Positions 48,914 to 59,881 are shown, counted from the stretch's first letter. The stretch is DNA of 64,000 bases from Azorhizobium oxalatiphilum (GCF_014635325.1 NZ_BMCT01000009.1:217897-281896); one strand, 5' to 3'. Program-made: numbers and translations. Notes: a model not told the origin generated them from the sequence alone.

Positions 48914-50530
48914 ATGGCCGCGTCCTATCGGTTGCCGCTCGTGCTGGCCTTGATCGTGTCGGCGGCGGTGGTGGCGCTGTGGGCCTTCCTCGGGCGTCCG
49001 GTGGCCATGCCGCCGTCCCCGCTGGCGGCCGGCGAGAAGCTGCAGTGCGTGTCCTACGCCCCGTTCCGCGAGGGCCAGTCGCCCTTCACCAAGGGGCTGG
49101 TGATTCCCGAGAGCCAGATTGACGAGGATTTCGCCCAGCTCGCCAAGATCACCGATTGCGTGCGCACCTATTCGGTGGAGATGGGCCTCGACAAGGTGCC
49201 GGCCATGGCCCGCAAGCACGGGCTGACGGTGCTGCAGGGCATCTGGATCGGCGGCGAGACGGCGAAGAACAAGATCGAGATCGACACCGGCGTGCGCCTC
49301 GCCCAGCAGAATCCCGACGTCATCAAGGCGGTGGTGGTGGGCAATGAGGTGATGCTGCGCGGCGAGATGTCCGCCGCCGACATCTCCGCCGTGCTGCGCG
49401 ACGTGAAATCCCGCGTGGGTGCGGTGAAGGTCACCTATGCGGATGTGTGGGAGTTCTGGTCGCGCGCCAAGTCGCTGGCGCAGGACGTGGATTTCATGAC
49501 CATCCACATCCTGCCCTACTGGGAAGACCTTCCCGTTTCCGCCCGTGAGGCCGGCCCCCATGTGGATGCCATCCGCCAGCACATGGCGGAGGAATTCCCC
49601 GGCAAGGAAATCCTCATCGGCGAGACCGGCTGGCCGAGCGCCGGGCGCATGCGCGAAGGCGCGCTGCCGTCCCCCGCCGATCAGGCGCTGGTCATGCATG
49701 ACCTCATGCGCCTCGCCAAGGAGAAGGGCTACCGGGTCAATGTGATCGAGGCCTTCGACCAGCCGTGGAAGCGGGCCAATGAGGGCACGGTGGGCGGCCA
49801 CTGGGGCCTGATCGACGCCGGCACCCGCCTGCCCAAGTTTCACTGGGGCGAGGGCGTCACCAACCATCCCAACTGGATCGCCCACGGGGTGGTTGGTGTG
49901 GTCGCGGTGTTTGCGGCCTTCGGTGCGGCGCTTTGGGGTGCGCGCAAGCGTTCCAGCGCTGTGCCCACGGGCGATTGGCTGGGCGTTGCCGTGGTGGCGC
50001 TGGCCGGCGGGGCGACGCTGGGCGCGGCCTTCTCGGCTCTGCCGCTGGAGAGCCTCGGCGTGCTCGGCTGGACCCGCAACGGCGCCTTCGTGCTGGCGGC
50101 CATCGCGAGCCTGCTGGTCATCCCGGCCGCCATCGGCGCGGGCACCCGCTTGCCCAGCCTGTCGCTGGCGCTCGGCGGCACCTCGCGGGCGGGCGCTACG
50201 GGCCTCGCCATCGCCACCAGCGCGGTGCTGGTGCTGGCGGTGCTGGCCATCGGCGAAGTGGCGTTCGAGCTGGTGTTCGACTCCCGCTACAAGGACTTCC
50301 CCTATTTCCCGCTCACCCCCATCGCGGTGGCGGTGGCCGTACTGGCGATTCTGCGCCGGCCGGACGGCAAGGGCACGGGTCTGGCCGAGACCTTCATCTT
50401 CTTCGGCCTCGTGCTGGCGGGACTCTATATCCCGCTCAACGAGACGCTGAAGAACTGGCAGGCGCTCTGGTTCGGCCTCATCTGCCTGACGCTGGCCTTC
50501 ACCCTGTGGCGGGTGCGCCGCTCGGCCTGA
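48914..50530 (+). CDS. Membrane-anchored GH17 beta-glucanase/transglycosylase (NdvC-like)
   Basis: This is a 538-residue protein. An N-terminal helix (about 8-27) is followed by a periplasmic GH17 domain (about 42-320) with catalytic E145 (VVGNEVML) and E237 (IGETGWPSAGR), and about seven C-terminal helices (325-535). It lacks the GT2 domain of the neighbouring synthase but its GH17 half is clearly paralogous (PYWE, EAFDQPWK). It probably introduces branches or closes rings in the glucan, as suggested for NdvC. CCGGAG precedes ATG 48914. It is divergent from the synthase genes, with about 265 bp of intergenic DNA. Confidence 0.87.
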   Translation: MAASYRLPLVLALIVSAAVVALWAFLGRPVAMPPSPLAAGEKLQCVSYAPFREGQSPFTKGLVIPESQIDEDFAQLAKITDCVRTYSVEMGLDKVPAMARKHGLTVLQGIWIGGETAKNKIEIDTGVRLAQQNPDVIKAVVVGNEVMLRGEMSAADISAVLRDVKSRVGAVKVTYADVWEFWSRAKSLAQDVDFMTIHILPYWEDLPVSAREAGPHVDAIRQHMAEEFPGKEILIGETGWPSAGRMREGALPSPADQALVMHDLMRLAKEKGYRVNVIEAFDQPWKRANEGTVGGHWGLIDAGTRLPKFHWGEGVTNHPNWIAHGVVGVVAVFAAFGAALWGARKRSSAVPTGDWLGVAVVALAGGATLGAAFSALPLESLGVLGWTRNGAFVLAAIASLLVIPAAIGAGTRLPSLSLALGGTSRAGATGLAIATSAVLVLAVLAIGEVAFELVFDSRYKDFPYFPLTPIAVAVAVLAILRRPDGKGTGLAETFIFFGLVLAGLYIPLNETLKNWQALWFGLICLTLAFTLWRVRRSA

Positions 50531-50613
50531 CACGTCTTTTCCAACGGGATCAGGGAACGTTCAGGTCCGCTCGGGTTTTATCCGGGCGGAACGAACGGCC
50601 GAGGTCTCGCTGA

Positions 50614-51639
50614 ATGACGTTTATGTCCCGCCGCCCAAAGTCCCGCATCGCCGCGCTTTCTCTCGCCGCCACGCTCCTCTTTTCCTTCGCCGCCGAGGCG
50701 CAGGCGCCGGCCCGCAAGCCGGTCGCGCCGCCCGCGACGAAGCAGGAATGGATGAACGTCGCCAACCAGCAACTGATGCGACGCCGGAGGATGCCGAAAG
50801 CGGCGGAGGACCAGCCGGGCCGTCACACCGTGTTGCTGGAGATGAAGGTGCTGAAGGACGGCACGATCACCTCTGCCGCCGTGCGGGAATCGTCGGGTGT
50901 CTATGTCCTCGACACCGCCGCCATGGCCATGGCCAAGGCTGCCTCACCACTGCCCCCGCTGCCGCCGGAGATGGGCGACGAGCACACCGTGACCGTGCCG
51001 GTAATCTATGAGGTGCTGGCCAAAGCCGAAGCCAAAGCCGGCGCCGAGCCCGCGAAGACGGCGGAAGCCGGCGCCAGCCCGCCGTCCGCCGCCCCGGCGA
51101 GCCCGGCCGCCGGCACCCGCGCCATCCGCGACGCGACGACGGGATTTGCGGCCGATCTGCCGGCACCGCTGACCTCGGCCGGAGTGGTGACGCAAAACCC
51201 CACCTCGGTGAAGTTCGGCGTCGTGAGTGAAACCGGCGCGCCGGCCCCGGCCCCCTCCGAGCGGCGGCTGTGCACCATCGGTCTCGCGGTGCCGGATCCC
51301 AAAAGCCCGATGACGCGCATGACGCAGGACCAGCTCAACAGCGACCAGTCGCTGGAGGCTGGCGCCACGCGGATGAAGCAGCAGGCCGCCTCCAGCGGAC
51401 GGGCGGTGGAACAGGTACAGGCGCTTGCCTTTGCCAATGGCAGCGTGCGCGGCATCGAACTGCTGATCAAGCCGCCGGCCGGCCCGCGGCAGGACAGCAC
51501 GCGGGAATATCTGGCGGTGGCCTATACGCCCCACGGCATGATGTCCGTGAACTGCATGCTCACGCGGGACAATTATGAGCAGGGGCTGGAGCTGTTCCGC
51601 GCCATGGCCCGGTCGGCGCGGATCGAAAAGGCGGGCTGA
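50614..51639 (+). CDS. Exported protein with TonB C-terminal-like domain (array member 1)
   Basis: This 341-residue protein has a signal peptide (SRIAALSLAATLLFSFAAEAQA). A TonB-C-like module at about 40-137 contains LKDGTITSAAVRESSGVYVLD and SPLPPLP. An Ala/Pro linker follows, and then a 180-residue C-terminal domain (from about 165) with a Cys in RRLCTIG and another in SVNCMLT, which I do not recognise. Unlike classical TonB it has no retained N-terminal anchor with a Pro-Glu/Pro-Lys spacer. Start ATG 50614; ATG 50623 is possible. It is the first of five related genes. Confidence 0.75.
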   Translation: MTFMSRRPKSRIAALSLAATLLFSFAAEAQAPARKPVAPPATKQEWMNVANQQLMRRRRMPKAAEDQPGRHTVLLEMKVLKDGTITSAAVRESSGVYVLDTAAMAMAKAASPLPPLPPEMGDEHTVTVPVIYEVLAKAEAKAGAEPAKTAEAGASPPSAAPASPAAGTRAIRDATTGFAADLPAPLTSAGVVTQNPTSVKFGVVSETGAPAPAPSERRLCTIGLAVPDPKSPMTRMTQDQLNSDQSLEAGATRMKQQAASSGRAVEQVQALAFANGSVRGIELLIKPPAGPRQDSTREYLAVAYTPHGMMSVNCMLTRDNYEQGLELFRAMARSARIEKAG

Positions 51640-51650
51640 AACCCGCCTTT
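51627..51650. terminator. Bidirectional terminator between convergent genes
   Basis: AAAGGCGGG and CCCGCCTTT form a 9-bp stem with a CTGAAA loop, overlapping the stop codon of the 341-residue gene and lying 4 bp from the stop of the converging gene. A/T flanks on both sides let it act on both strands. Confidence 0.75.
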
Positions 51651-51654
51651 CCCC

Positions 51655-52047
51655 TCAGGCGGTGGCGGGGCCGGGACGGGCCAGCGACAGCAGAAGGATC
51701 ATGGCGGCAACCGCGCCGGCCACATTGTTATAGAGCACGAGGCCGATGCCGGCGAAGGCCAGCGCGATGCCGAAGGTGATCACGTTCGGCCGCCAGAACT
51801 GGAGGACCGCCGCCACGATCGCGATGCTGCCGAACACGCTGTAGCCGAACAGCGCGATCACCACCTTGCGGGCCTGGCACTGGAAGGTCTGCAAGCCGCC
51901 TTCGCAGGCAAGGCCCACCACCGACGGCTCGATCACCATATAGCGCATGTACATGGCCCAACCCGTCGCCAGCAGCGTTGCGGCGATCAGCCAGTTCATG
52001 GCGCGGGGGCCGGGGCGGAAACTGGTGAGGCTGGAGAAGCTGGTCAT
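51655..52047 (-). CDS. Hypothetical small membrane protein
   Basis: This 130-residue protein has three or four hydrophobic helices (about 17-38, 60-83 and 86-127) and I do not recognise it. A periplasmic or loop Cys pair lies in GLACEGGLQTFQCQARKV, which could form a disulfide. The start at 52047 (MTSFSSLTSF) is preferred over 52152, whose extra N terminus is low-complexity. It sits inside the TonB-C-like array on the opposite strand. Confidence 0.7.
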   Translation of the reverse strand: MTSFSSLTSFRPGPRAMNWLIAATLLATGWAMYMRYMVIEPSVVGLACEGGLQTFQCQARKVVIALFGYSVFGSIAIVAAVLQFWRPNVITFGIALAFAGIGLVLYNNVAGAVAAMILLLSLARPGPATA

Positions 52048-52295
52048 GGGCTCGGCTGGCTCGTCCTGATGGCGGGCAGCGCCGCCTCCGGAAGGAGAGG
52101 CGCGCGGGTCATGCTGGCCCGACCTCATGGCATTGCCAAGGCCGGCTGGCAACCTTCGGCGGGGCGCCGGGCAGCGATGGATCGCCTCGATTGCTTGCGT
52201 GGCTAAATATCGCGCGCGCGAATTGTCTGCCTAGGAGCTGGATCATCGTTTGGGACTCCCGTGCGGCCTATCTCGGGTTCAGGGAGATTATTTCG

Positions 52296-52949
52296 ATGTA
52301 TCGCTCTGATGATGCTTCCATCATGTCCCGCCGCGCGCTCGTCGGGGGGCTGTTCGCGACGCTGACATTGACCACCGTCGCGTCCGCGCAATCCTTGCGT
52401 CAGCCCGCCACGCCCACGGCGAGGCCTGCACCCGCGCCCTCCTATGCCCCTACGCCCGCGCCGACCTACGCGCCCACGCCCACATATGCGCCCTCGCGCG
52501 ACTATGAGCCCTCATCCACGCCGCCACGGAACCGGCAGGAATGGACCCTCGCCGCCTGGCGCATCATGGCCCACTATCAGGATGTGCCGGAGGACATGCC
52601 GGATCGCCAAGCCCGTCTTGAAACCCACGTCTCCTTCAAGCTGCGCCGGGACGGAACGCTGGTGGATGCGGACATCACCAAAAGCTCGGGCCGGCCGCAG
52701 CTGGATGACAGCGTGATGGGCATGGTGGCGCGTTCAGCGCCTTTCCCGCCGCTGCCGGATGACATGAATCCCAACCGCAGAATCAACCTGCCCGTGGTCT
52801 TCGAATATGTTCAGGATCCGGATCAGGAGCGCTACATCATTGATGCCGACAGCGCGCGCCAGACCCGGGAACTCATGGATCGCCGCCGCATCAGGAATGG
52901 GGGGTGGCGGCGCGGCGCGGGGCAGGGCTTGCGTCGCAACGTACCGTAG
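52296..52949 (+). CDS. Exported TonB C-terminal-like protein with Pro-rich repeats (array member 2)
   Basis: This is a 217-residue protein. The N terminus has a twin-Arg-containing signal (SRRALVGGLFATLTLTTVASAQ, cleavage near 32). Residues about 44-67 form a repeated Tyr-Ala-Pro-Thr-Pro spacer. Residues about 85-185 form a TonB-C-like domain with LRRDGTLVDADITKSSGRPQ and APFPPLPDDMNP. The C terminus is Arg-rich. AGGGAG precedes ATG 52296, and ATG 52323 is an alternative. It is a close paralogue of the next gene. Confidence 0.78.
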   Translation: MYRSDDASIMSRRALVGGLFATLTLTTVASAQSLRQPATPTARPAPAPSYAPTPAPTYAPTPTYAPSRDYEPSSTPPRNRQEWTLAAWRIMAHYQDVPEDMPDRQARLETHVSFKLRRDGTLVDADITKSSGRPQLDDSVMGMVARSAPFPPLPDDMNPNRRINLPVVFEYVQDPDQERYIIDADSARQTRELMDRRRIRNGGWRRGAGQGLRRNVP

Positions 52950-53078
52950 CTGGGTCTGGCGAGAGGGTATATCGCGCCGCAACACGAGGCATGGTATGGA
53001 TGAAACACCGTGCGGGGGCCCGGCATCTGATGTGAAACGCCGGGGCACACGTGTCATGCCTTGTTTGGAGTGCCCCCA

Positions 53079-53573
53079 ATGGTTTCGAGACGCGTGGTCG
53101 TCGGGAGCCTGTTCGCGACGCTGGCTCTGACGGCAAGTGCCTCCGCGCAGACCCAGTTTGCGCAATCCCAGCTTCAGCCTCCCCCCGCCCCCCGCAATCG
53201 CCGCGAGTGGGCCCGTGCCGCCTGGAGCCTGATGGCCCGGCATCGGGATGTGCCACGGGACATGCCGGATCGCGAGGCGCACTTCGAGGCCCGCGTCGCC
53301 CTCAGGCTGCGCCGCGACGGCACGCTGGTGGATGCGGACATCACCAAGAGTTCCGGCCGGCCGCAGCTCGATGCCAGCGTGATGCGCATGGTGGCGCGCT
53401 CCTCGCCCTTCCCGCCGCTGCCCGCCGACATGAACCCCGCCGAGACGATCATTTTGCCGGTGGTTTTCGAGTTCGTGCAGGATCCGGAGAAGGAGCGCAC
53501 GGTGATCAATTCCGAGACGCTGTACCAGTCCCGCCGCCTCATGGACCGCCGCCGCGCCGAAGACCGGCTTTGA
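53079..53573 (+). CDS. Exported TonB C-terminal-like protein (array member 3)
   Basis: This is a 164-residue close paralogue of the preceding gene. The signal SRRVVVGSLFATLALTASASAQ is followed by a short spacer without the Pro repeat, then the TonB-C-like domain (LRRDGTLVDADITKSSGRPQ, SSPFPPLPADMNP), which is almost identical in places to array member 2. This points to recent tandem duplication. GGAG 8 bp upstream supports ATG 53079. The gap to the previous gene is 129 bp. Confidence 0.78.
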   Translation: MVSRRVVVGSLFATLALTASASAQTQFAQSQLQPPPAPRNRREWARAAWSLMARHRDVPRDMPDREAHFEARVALRLRRDGTLVDADITKSSGRPQLDASVMRMVARSSPFPPLPADMNPAETIILPVVFEFVQDPEKERTVINSETLYQSRRLMDRRRAEDRL

Positions 53574-53694
53574 GCGGGGCAGGGCCGTATTCCGGCTTTC
53601 TCCGGATATCGAAACGGTCGAGCTTCCGCTAAAGGACGCATCATTGCATCGGCCGGCCCGCGTATGGGGCCGGCGAAGGGGTGGGGATCTCTTC

Positions 53695-54156
53695 ATGCGT
53701 GGCGTGTTGCTTGTTCTGGCCGTCGTGTTCGCGGCCGTATCCTTTCGTGCAGACGCGGCTCCACCCAAGGTCTCGCCCAAACCTCCGCAGACGCTGGAGG
53801 AATGGAGGGACGCCGCGACCGCCCGCCTCAATGCCAAGAAGCGGGGCGTCCGCAATCCCGCGATCAAGCCCGGCAAGTATCTGGTCGTGCTCAGGCTGGC
53901 CGTGCTGAAGGACGGCCGGGTTGTCGGCGTCCGGATGCTGCAAAGCTCCACCAATGCCGAGATCGACAGCGCGGCCCTGCGGCTGGTGGCCGACGTCTCG
54001 CCCTTGCCGCCGCTGCCGCCCCGGAATGGCTTCCAGCCGGAGGCCTCATTGGTCGGTCTGCCGATCACCTATCACATCGAGGCACCGAAACCGGCGTCCA
54101 AGCGCAAGGCACGTACCGCGCAGGCCGCCAAGCCAGAGGCTGCCGCAGCCGAGTAG
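53695..54156 (+). CDS. Exported TonB C-terminal-like protein (array member 4)
   Basis: This is a 153-residue protein with a signal peptide (RGVLLVLAVVFAAVSFRADA). A TonB-C-like domain lies at about 35-130 (LKDGRVVGVRMLQSSTNAEID, SPLPPLPPRNGF), and the tail is basic/Ala-rich (KRKARTAQAAKPEAAAAE). It is more divergent than members 2 and 3: SSG is changed to SST. ATG 53695 has GGGGATCT upstream. Confidence 0.75.
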   Translation: MRGVLLVLAVVFAAVSFRADAAPPKVSPKPPQTLEEWRDAATARLNAKKRGVRNPAIKPGKYLVVLRLAVLKDGRVVGVRMLQSSTNAEIDSAALRLVADVSPLPPLPPRNGFQPEASLVGLPITYHIEAPKPASKRKARTAQAAKPEAAAAE

Positions 54157-54239
54157 CTGCGTCAGCCCGTGCCGGCGTTGGCCGGCAGAGGCGTTCGGGA
54201 ATGAGATTTTTTGCGAAGCTGTTGGTTGCGGGAGCTTTC

Positions 54240-54932
54240 ATGCGTTCGATTTTCATTCTTCTTTTCGCTGTGATGCTGGCCGGCCCCGCCATTGCCGCGC
54301 CACCGAAGCGTCCCGCCACCGTCGAGGACTGGAGCAAGGCCGCCATTGCTCTGATCGTCACCCGCACGCCGGAACTGGCGAAGGCCGATGTTCCGGCCGG
54401 AAGCTATATGGCGCGGGTGCGCTTCACCGTTCATCCCGACGGCCGGATCGAAGGCGGGGAGATTGTCACCGCTTCCAGTGCGCAGGTCTTCGACGCAGCC
54501 GTGCTCAAGATGCTGGATCGTATGAAGCGCATGCCGCCCTTGCCGGAGGGCAAAGAGGCGATGGTGGTAACGCTGCCGGTCAACGCCATCATCCGCCCGC
54601 CGTCCGCGCGGTCCCGTAAGATCTCGCCGGAGACGGTCAGGTGGGAGGCGGCGGTGCGCGAGCACATGCGTCCCACGGCGCGACGCGTGCTCGATGACAG
54701 CATGCACCGGCTCAATCAGAATTTCAGCGCGCGCGTTCGCCTTCAGGTCAACCGGGACGGTACGTTGGCCAGCGCGAGCATTGCCGAGCCGTCGGGAAGT
54801 GCTTGGTTCGACAAGATCGTGCTGCAGTATGTGCGCGCGGCGTCATCCTTCCCCCCGCCGCCGCCTGAACTGCGGGCGCCCGTCACGTTCACACTGCCGA
54901 TCTCGTTCTCGCGCTCTCGCATGGGGCCGTAG
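54240..54932 (+). CDS. Exported protein with two TonB C-terminal-like modules (array member 5)
   Basis: This is a 230-residue protein with a signal peptide (RSIFILLFAVMLAGPAIA). Two modules follow in tandem: the first at about 25-115 (HPDGRIEGGEIVTASSAQVFD, MPPLPEG) and the second at about 125-228 (VNRDGTLASASIAEPSGSAWFD, SFPPPPPEL). The duplication within one chain mirrors the gene duplication around it. GGGAG lies 5 bp before ATG 54240. An ATG at 54201 would place a second hydrophobic stretch in front. Confidence 0.72.
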   Translation: MRSIFILLFAVMLAGPAIAAPPKRPATVEDWSKAAIALIVTRTPELAKADVPAGSYMARVRFTVHPDGRIEGGEIVTASSAQVFDAAVLKMLDRMKRMPPLPEGKEAMVVTLPVNAIIRPPSARSRKISPETVRWEAAVREHMRPTARRVLDDSMHRLNQNFSARVRLQVNRDGTLASASIAEPSGSAWFDKIVLQYVRAASSFPPPPPELRAPVTFTLPISFSRSRMGP

Positions 54933-55093
54933 CGGGGCCAGGTTCGTGGCGCGGCCGGACTGTCGGTTGCCTTCCATTTCCGCATCCACGCCCCGTCCAT
55001 CCCGCCCGTCCACCGTATGAAGGCGTAGGAACGCTTTCATCGGCCGGTAACGCGCTCTATGGAAAGTGAGTGGATGGCGGAAAAGGATAGGTC

Positions 55094-56440
55094 ATGACCG
55101 AACGCAGCCTTCTGGTGGTGGTCCTCGCGGCGGGCGAGGGCACGCGCATGGCCTCGCGTCTGCCCAAGGTGCTGCACAGGATCGCCGGGCGGAGCATGCT
55201 CCAGCATGTGCTGGAGACCACCAGTGCGGCCGGGGCCACCCGCGTCGCCGTGGTGGTCGGCCCTGATCGCGAGGACGTGGCCGCTGAAGCCACCCGCGTG
55301 CGGCCCGATGCGCAGGTCTTCGTGCAGCGCGAGCGCCTCGGCACGGCCCACGCCGTGCTCGCTGCCCGCGATGCGTTCGCCAGCCCCGTGGACGACGTGC
55401 TCGTCCTTTATGCCGACACCCCGCTGCTGCGCCCCGAGACGCTGGCCGCGCTCCGTGCGCCCCTCGCCGACGGCGCGGGTGTGGCGGTGCTGGGCTTCCG
55501 CCCCGCCGATCCCACCGGCTACGGCCGCCTGCTGACGCAAGGGCCCGAACTGGTGGCCATCCGCGAGGAAAAGGACGCCACCCCCGACGAGCGCAAGGTG
55601 GACTTCTGCAATGCCGGCGTGATGGCGCTCTCGGGCGCGAAGGCGCTGGAACTGCTCGGCCGCATCGGCAATGCCAACGCCAAGGGCGAATATTATCTGA
55701 CCGACGCGGTGGAGATCGCCCGCGCCGATGGCCTGCCGGCAGTGGCGACGGAAGCCGAGGTGGACGAGGTGGCCGGCGTCAACAGCCGCATCCAGCTGGC
55801 CGAGGCGGAAGCCATCCTGCAGGCGCGCCTGCGCCGGGCCGCCATGGCCGGCGGCGCCACCCTGATCGCCCCCGAGACGGTCTTCTTCTCCGCCGACACG
55901 AAACTCGGCCGCGATGTCATCGTCGAGCCGAACGTAGTGTTCGGCCCCGGCGTCACGGTGGAGGACGACGTGATCATCCACGCCTTCAGCCATCTGGAGG
56001 GCGCGCATCTGGAGAAGGGCGTGTCCATCGGCCCCTATGCCCGCCTGCGTCCCGGCACGCGGCTGGGAGCGGGGGTGCGCATCGGCAATTTCGTGGAGAC
56101 CAAGGCGGCGATCATCGAGGCCGGCGCCAAGGTGAACCACCTGTCCTATGTGGGCGATGCTTCGGTGGGATCGGGCGCCAATATCGGCGCCGGCACCATC
56201 ACCTGCAATTACGACGGCTTCTCCAAGCACAAGACGGTCATCGGCGCCGGGGCCTTCATCGGCACCAATTCCTCGCTGGTGGCCCCTGTGCGGGTGGGCG
56301 CGGGTGCCTATATCGGATCCGGTTCGGTCATCACCGACGACGTGCCCGACGACGCGCTGGCGCTCGGCCGGGGCCGGCAGGCGGTCAAGGCGGGCTGGGC
56401 GGCGGAATTGCGCGCAAAACGGACGAAGCCGAAGGCGTGA
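55094..56440 (+). CDS. glmU: Bifunctional N-acetylglucosamine-1-phosphate uridyltransferase / glucosamine-1-phosphate acetyltransferase
   Basis: This is a 448-residue enzyme completing UDP-GlcNAc synthesis. The N-terminal pyrophosphorylase opens with [25 protein letters not shown] (about 7-31), with [12 protein letters not shown]. The left-handed beta-helix acetyltransferase occupies about 245-440, with [23 protein letters not shown] and the conserved [10 protein letters not shown]. It is followed at about 220 bp by glmS on the same strand. UDP-GlcNAc feeds both LpxA and peptidoglycan, matching the envelope theme of the window. Confidence 0.96.
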   Translation: MTERSLLVVVLAAGEGTRMASRLPKVLHRIAGRSMLQHVLETTSAAGATRVAVVVGPDREDVAAEATRVRPDAQVFVQRERLGTAHAVLAARDAFASPVDDVLVLYADTPLLRPETLAALRAPLADGAGVAVLGFRPADPTGYGRLLTQGPELVAIREEKDATPDERKVDFCNAGVMALSGAKALELLGRIGNANAKGEYYLTDAVEIARADGLPAVATEAEVDEVAGVNSRIQLAEAEAILQARLRRAAMAGGATLIAPETVFFSADTKLGRDVIVEPNVVFGPGVTVEDDVIIHAFSHLEGAHLEKGVSIGPYARLRPGTRLGAGVRIGNFVETKAAIIEAGAKVNHLSYVGDASVGSGANIGAGTITCNYDGFSKHKTVIGAGAFIGTNSSLVAPVRVGAGAYIGSGSVITDDVPDDALALGRGRQAVKAGWAAELRAKRTKPKA

Positions 56441-56658
56441 GCTGAGGTGTGAGGATCCGAAAGCGTAAGTGATTCAGTGATCCAGCCCGAAGCAGGCTAG
56501 AAAAACGCAAAAGGCCCGGTGCGGTCGTGGCGCCGGGTCATGTCAGCATGACGTTTGCGGAGAAGATGCGCGGACCAGCATTCCGGTTATCCTGAACCGC
56601 AAGCCTGTTCCGCACGTATCCTGTCCGTCAACGCGACCCTTCTGGAGTTTCATCCCCC

Positions 56659-58482
<1,824 letters not shown>

Positions 58483-58484
58483 GG

Positions 58485-58937
58485 CCGTACGTGATCGACG
58501 AGTTCACACGGGAGTGCCTGGCAATCCGTATCGACCGCTAGCTCAACTCGACCGCGGTCATCGACGTGCTGACGGACCTGTTCGTGCTGCGGGGCGTGCC
58601 GGGGCATGTTCGTTCTGACAATGGCCCGGAATTCATCGCCAAGGCGGTGGGGGACCGGATCACGGCGGTTGGAGCCCGCAGGGCTTTCATCGAACCGGGC
58701 TGTCCGTGGGAAAATGGGTATTGCGAGAGCTTCAACTCCAAGCTCCGCGACGAACTGCTCGATGGCGAGAGCTTCTACAGTCTGGTCGAGGCCAGGATCG
58801 TCATCGAGAGCTGGCGCCAGCACTACAGCACCGAGCGGTCGCACTCCGCGCTCGCCTACAAGCCTCCGGCCCCGACTGCCATCGTGCCGCCGGTGCCCCC
58901 AACGTCAAATGCGGCCGAAAGGCCGACAATGCATTAG
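58485..58937 (+). pseudogene. IS3-family transposase (integrase core) remnant with in-frame stop
   Basis: In one frame the sequence reads VIDEFTRECLAIRIDR, a TAG stop at 58539-58541, then LNSTAVIDVLTDLFVLRGVPG onward to 58937. The second and third DDE residues are present (VRSDNGPEF and CPWENGYCESFNSKL), and so is the typical HSALAYKPPAP end. The N-terminal half with the first catalytic Asp, and orfA, are absent. It therefore cannot encode a functional transposase. From the ORF after the stop, a 123-residue fragment starting at 58566 could still be translated. Confidence 0.85.
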
Positions 58938-58975
58938 ACTCAAACTGGACCACTCAATAGGGGCAGGCCAGGCAA
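58485..58975 (+). mobile_element. Truncated IS3-family insertion sequence (right end retained)
   Basis: The transposase remnant is followed by GGACCACTCAATAGGGGCAG at about 58949-58968, a segment of the kind found at the right ends of IS3-family elements with this transposase type. No matching left end is seen, because glmS occupies the flank. The right boundary is approximate. The element marks the switch from core genes to an accessory region. Confidence 0.6.
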
Positions 58976-59046
58976 GAGGGCCCTCAACGGTGACTGGTGT
59001 TCTCTAGTCGTAGCGCAAATGTCGCCATTCTCTGTACTTCGCACAG

Positions 59047-59805
59047 CTACGTACTTGAAGGTTGGCCTGCGAACGAGGCGGTAGAGCCGGTAGCGCGGGC
59101 GGCAGGAATGATGAAATGGAATGCGCTGCCATGAGGCTCTCTGGGGGATGCCCAGAGGCAACCACCGTGGGCCTCGATTATCGCTCGGCAGATGGCAAGA
59201 CCCAAACCTGTGCCCTCTTCCTTGGTGGTGAATAACGGGTCGAATATGCGGTCGATATACATTGGGTCGATGCCAAGCCCGGAATCTTCCACTGAGATGA
59301 GGAGATCCGCGTGCTCGTTGGATCCTGTCCTGATGCTCAATATGCGGGGGCGGTCTGTGCCGGGTGCGATCGCCTCAATCCCGTTAGTGACGAGATTACC
59401 GATGACGCGATGCAATTGAAGTCGGTTGCCTTGGCACGTCGGGAGCCCCTCGGCCAGATCGACCTCAACGGTGATACCGTGACTCTGGAACGCGCTGGTC
59501 ATCAGCGTGACGAGATCGCAGACAATCTGGTTGATCTCCGCGCCCTGTAATACGGCATCGGTTGCAAGGAGCTCTCCGCTAAGGTCCTTGATTGCATCGG
59601 CTGTCCGATGGCAATTTCGCACGATTCGCTCGATGCACAGGCGGGCTTCAGAAGCATCAGCAGAGCCCTTGTTCATCCAGCGCAACGCCGCTTCGGCATC
59701 CGCCAGCATTGCGGTGAGCGGCTGCCGCATTTCGTGAAGCATCTTCAATGTGTCGAAATGCGAAAGAGCCAGCCCTGTATCGGTCTGGGGCATGACACCA
59801 CCCAT
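59047..59805 (-). CDS. Sensor histidine kinase lacking an input domain
   Basis: This is a 252-residue cytoplasmic kinase consisting of little more than the transmitter. The H-box MLHEMRQPLTAMLADAEAAL has the phospho-accepting H24, and the DHp helices cover about 15-85. The ATPase has N-box NLVTNGIEAI, G1 VEDSGLGI, F-box region FDPLFTTKEEG and G2 GTGLGLAICRAIIEAHGG. There is no sensor or membrane domain, so it must receive a signal from a partner. AGGAGGG precedes ATG 59805. A LuxR-like regulator lies upstream on the same strand. Confidence 0.88.
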   Translation of the reverse strand: MGGVMPQTDTGLALSHFDTLKMLHEMRQPLTAMLADAEAALRWMNKGSADASEARLCIERIVRNCHRTADAIKDLSGELLATDAVLQGAEINQIVCDLVTLMTSAFQSHGITVEVDLAEGLPTCQGNRLQLHRVIGNLVTNGIEAIAPGTDRPRILSIRTGSNEHADLLISVEDSGLGIDPMYIDRIFDPLFTTKEEGTGLGLAICRAIIEAHGGCLWASPREPHGSAFHFIIPAARATGSTASFAGQPSST

Positions 59806-59881
59806 GACGGCACCCTCCTGGCGGTCGCCCGCAATTGCTTTCCAATTGCATCGTTCTTGCACCTTGCCACCCGCAAAAACA

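Noticed and set aside
56510..56540. GGCCCGG...CCGGGTC dyad between glmU and glmS
   Set aside because: Loop is long, stem is imperfect and no U-tract follows.
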